Shown one piece after another: positions 61,646 to 64,000 of a stretch of 64,000 bases of DNA. The notes beneath the pieces are model-generated. The model was not told the origin of the DNA. It saw nothing but the letters and a program-made list of their open reading frames with translations, and did no database searches. Positions within the stretch are counted from its first letter, which is position 1. Each line of letters starts with the position of its first letter. The stretch comes from Stappia sp. BW2 (GTDB lineage Bacteria > Pseudomonadota > Alphaproteobacteria > Rhizobiales > Stappiaceae): assembly GCF_008107695.1 (NCBI RefSeq), contig NZ_VIRG01000036.1:1-64000 (forward strand), written 5' to 3'. A program made the position numbers and the translations under genes.

Positions 61646-63013
61646 ATGCTGGTCTCCCATACACGGATTGTCGACATCGTTGGCGACATCATTCGCATTC
61701 AGGTGTCTTCGACGAAGAGCGAGTCGGAGGGGCGTCCCTGTCTCGGCGATCTGGCCCTGGTCGATGCGGGCAATGGTGAGACGTCTCTCGCGCAGGTCAT
61801 CAACATCGACCGGGACATGGTATCGCTGCAGGTCAACTCGGGCACCAAGGGTCTCGCAAACAATGCGTCGGTGCGCTTCCTGGGCGAACCGGCCAAGGTC
61901 ACCTATTCGGACAATATCCTGGGCCGTGTGTTCGACGGCGCCGGTCAGCCGATAGATCGGGGACCGGATCTGTCCAGCGATCCGTCGGTTCCGATCGGTG
62001 GCCCCTCGGCCAATCCGATGAAGCGCGTGCTTGCCTCGCGCATGATCCGCACCGACGTGCCGATGATCGACATTTTCAACTGCCTCGTGGAAAGCCAGAA
62101 GATCCCGATCTTTTCGGTTTCCGGTGAGCCCTATAACCCGTTTCTGGCCCGGATCGGCATTCAGGCAGACGCCGACATCGTGGTGTTCGGCGGCTTGGGG
62201 CTGATCTTCGACGATTATGCCTTCTTCCGGCAGCAGTTCGAGGATGCGGGCGTCTTCCCGCGCACTGTCATGTTCATCAACCAGGCGTCCGATCCGGTGG
62301 TCGAGCGTCTGCAGGTTCCGGATATGGCGCTTGCGGTTGCTGAAAAATTCGCAGTCGAGGAAGGCAAGCGCGTGCTGGTGCTGCTCACCGACATGACCGC
62401 CTTCGCCGATGCGATGAAGGAAGTTTCCATCGCCATGGAGCGGGTGCCCGCAAACCGGGGCTATCCGGGCGATCTTTATTCCCAGCTTGCCAGGCGCTAC
62501 GAAAAGGCATGCGATTTCAAAGGCTCCGGCTCCGTCACCATCCTGACGGTCACCACGATGCCGGGCAATGATGTCACCCACCCGGTGCCGGACAACACCG
62601 GCTACATCACCGAAGGCCAGTTTTATCTGCACAGCGGTGTGCTGGATCCCTTCGGCTCGCTTTCTCGATTGAAGCAGCATGTGATCGGCAAGGTGACGCG
62701 TGAGGACCACAACCAGATCATGAACACCATGATCCGTTTCTATTCCGGAGCAAGGGACGCGGAACAGAAACAGTCGATGGCGTTCGAATTGTCGGAATAC
62801 GACCGCCAGCTCCTGAAGTTCGGCGGCCTGTTCCGGCGGCGCTTCATGGATATCAACGTCGCCATCCCTCTGGAGGAAGCGCTCGACCTGTGCTGGCAGA
62901 CGCTTGCCGAATGCTTTCAGCCGGAACAGCTTCTGATGAAGCAGGGGCTGATCGACAAGTATTTTCCGAAACCGAAACCTGTCGGTGGAACCTCTGACGA
63001 GGAGGCCGCCTGA
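61646..63013 (+). CDS. V-type ATP synthase subunit B
   Basis: This 455-residue protein is the regulatory (non-catalytic) B subunit of a V/A-type rotary ATPase. It has an N-terminal beta-barrel, GRVFDGAGQPIDRGP and SVSGEPYNPFLARIG where the catalytic subunit would have a P-loop; the loss of the Walker A glycine-lysine is normal for B subunits. LTDMTAFADAMKEVSIAMERVP and RGYPGDLYSQLARRYEKA are typical. The start follows AAGGGGG. It is unusual in being first in the operon, with no A-subunit gene upstream. Confidence 0.9.
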   Translation: MLVSHTRIVDIVGDIIRIQVSSTKSESEGRPCLGDLALVDAGNGETSLAQVINIDRDMVSLQVNSGTKGLANNASVRFLGEPAKVTYSDNILGRVFDGAGQPIDRGPDLSSDPSVPIGGPSANPMKRVLASRMIRTDVPMIDIFNCLVESQKIPIFSVSGEPYNPFLARIGIQADADIVVFGGLGLIFDDYAFFRQQFEDAGVFPRTVMFINQASDPVVERLQVPDMALAVAEKFAVEEGKRVLVLLTDMTAFADAMKEVSIAMERVPANRGYPGDLYSQLARRYEKACDFKGSGSVTILTVTTMPGNDVTHPVPDNTGYITEGQFYLHSGVLDPFGSLSRLKQHVIGKVTREDHNQIMNTMIRFYSGARDAEQKQSMAFELSEYDRQLLKFGGLFRRRFMDINVAIPLEEALDLCWQTLAECFQPEQLLMKQGLIDKYFPKPKPVGGTSDEEAA

Positions 63014-63636
63014 TGGCAAGGCTCGCCCTCAACAAGTCGTCTCTGGCACGGGAAAGCGGACAGCTCTCGGAATACAAGCGCTTCCTGCCGTCGCTTGAGC
63101 TGAAGCGCCTCCAGATCATGGCCGAGCGCGCCAAGGCCAGGGAAACGGCCGTCCGGCTCGAGGCTGAATATGAAGAGCGTTTCAACGGCCTTGCGCGTTC
63201 CCTGCCGATGCTTGCCAACCAGCATGTCCCGCTGGAAGGGCTCGTGGTGCTGAAGCAGGTCGTTGTGGGCGAACAGAATCTCTCCGGAACCCGGCTGCCG
63301 GTGCTGGAGGATATCGAAGTCGAGACGGAACCCTACTCCCGTCTGGCGCGGCCGCATTGGGTCGACCCTTATGTCGACGGCATGCGGGAGCTTTTGCGGC
63401 TCAGCAAGGAAAGGGACATTGCCAGGGAGCGGATTGCCCGGCTGATTGAAGCCGAAGCGGTGATTTCGCGCAGGGTCAACCTGTTCGAGAAGGTGCTGAT
63501 CCCGCAGGCGGAACGCAACATCAAGAAGATCCGCATGGCCCTTGCCGACGCGGAACGCGATGCCGTTGTCCGCGCCAAGATCTCCAAACGCAAGACGGCA
63601 GCCCGCGCTGCCGAACCTTCGGTGGCCGACCTATGA
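63013..63636 (+). CDS. V-type ATP synthase subunit D
   Basis: This 207-residue protein is the central-shaft D subunit, mostly two long helices (LALNKSSLARESGQL at the N-terminus; RVNLFEKVLIPQAERNIKKI near the C-terminus, a family hallmark). It links the A3B3 head to the membrane ring. It overlaps subunit B as TGATG and subunit I as ATGA. The Lys/Arg-rich C-terminus is as expected. Confidence 0.88.
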   Translation: MARLALNKSSLARESGQLSEYKRFLPSLELKRLQIMAERAKARETAVRLEAEYEERFNGLARSLPMLANQHVPLEGLVVLKQVVVGEQNLSGTRLPVLEDIEVETEPYSRLARPHWVDPYVDGMRELLRLSKERDIARERIARLIEAEAVISRRVNLFEKVLIPQAERNIKKIRMALADAERDAVVRAKISKRKTAARAAEPSVADL

Positions 63637-64000
63637 CCATCGTCCCGCTCGTCAAGGTGAACCTGGTCGGCATCCTTGAAGACAAGGACAGGGTGCTGGA
63701 AGCCGCGCAGGAATTCGGCGCCTTTCATCTGATCCCCCTGACGTCAGCGCAAAAGGAACTGGAAGCCGTGCCGGCTGGCCGGGGGCGCGAGGCGAGCGAA
63801 GCCCTGCGCTGGCTCATGGACAGCAACGCGCAGCGTCGCCCCGTCACCCATCCTGACGGCTTCGACCTGGAAGCGGTCGTCCAACAGACGCTTGCCAATC
63901 GCAAGGCCATCCGTGACTGCGAGGACCGGCTGGCACGCCTTGAGCAGCGCATTCAGGACGTGGAGCCCTGGGGCGAGTTCAGCTTTTCCGACCTGGCCGA
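63633..64000 (+). CDS. V-type ATP synthase subunit I, 5' part (cut by window end)
   Basis: The first 122 codons of subunit I (membrane a-subunit) are present: IVPLVKVNLVGILEDKDRVL at the N-terminus, then a cytoplasmic coiled-coil region with RLARLEQRIQDVEPWGEF. Full-length subunits are about 600 residues with a C-terminal membrane domain, which lies beyond the window. It overlaps subunit D as ATGA, so the order is B-D-I as in many bacterial V-type operons. Confidence 0.83.
   Translation, partial: MTIVPLVKVNLVGILEDKDRVLEAAQEFGAFHLIPLTSAQKELEAVPAGRGREASEALRWLMDSNAQRRPVTHPDGFDLEAVVQQTLANRKAIRDCEDRLARLEQRIQDVEPWGEFSFSDLA

Noticed and set aside
61478..63019. 513-codon minus-strand open frame opposite V-type subunit B
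   Set aside because: The plus-strand product is unambiguous and coupled to subunit D; the antisense frame shows no domain.

Overview
The window is GC-rich and densely packed with genes. It looks like a chromosomal segment of a marine-type alphaproteobacterium in the Hyphomicrobiales, most like the Stappiaceae (Roseibium/Labrenzia group). The reasons are gene content (many solute ABC importers, a PcaQ-regulated pca cluster, alphaproteobacterial glucokinase and UgpC-type ATPases) and two copies of a palindromic intergenic repeat starting CCTCATCCTGAGGA, of a kind common in this order. The genus assignment is inference; no rRNA or tRNA gene was recognised.

Layout. (1) 220-8352: a beta-alanine:pyruvate-type aminotransferase diverges from an XRE-cupin regulator. 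An RpiR regulator diverges from a polyamine-type ABC importer (binding protein, ATPase, two permeases) that is translationally coupled to a DmpA-like P1 aminopeptidase. (2) 8413-16456, minus strand: a GntR/FadR regulator heads a peptide-type ABC operon (DppD, DppF, binding protein, DppB, DppC) ending in a gamma-glutamyltransferase. (3) 17045-25254, plus strand: a leader terminator, an AmiC-like amide sensor, an AmiR-like ANTAR antiterminator, a peptide-type ABC importer, an acetamidase/formamidase and a fused double ATPase, which together look like an amide uptake and hydrolysis operon under antitermination control. (4) 25291-33283: 4-hydroxybenzoate/protocatechuate catabolism (pobA-pcaD-pcaC-pcaH-pcaG, a DUF849/BKACE gene, pcaB, and a zeta-class GST) with divergent pcaQ. 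(5) 33300-35880: an AT-rich island in which two paralogous small membrane-protein genes, one frameshifted, flank an IS1380-type transposase gene. (6) 35914-42340: a sugar ABC importer with glucokinase and a divergent ROK regulator. (7) 42509-53818: a second sugar locus with a GH43 beta-xylosidase/arabinofuranosidase, Gfo/Idh/MocA and aldo/keto reductases, two TIM-barrel isomerase-like proteins and an ABC importer. Its divergent LacI regulator faces two identical perfect palindromic operators. (8) 54261-57970: a PstS-like periplasmic binding protein next to a HAMP-PAS-GGDEF-EAL protein. (9) 58119-60972: a ferredoxin/flavin reductase and a cytochrome b561-ethylbenzene-dehydrogenase-like haem protein. 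(10) 61646-64000: the start of a V-type ATP synthase operon (B, D, I), cut by the window end.

Most of the segment is scavenging metabolism: each module pairs an importer with a cytoplasmic enzyme for the imported compound and with a local regulator. The most unusual parts are the ANTAR-controlled amide operon, the BKACE gene inside the pca cluster, the binding-protein/c-di-GMP pair, the haem-b fusion protein and a V-type ATPase operon in an alphaproteobacterium.
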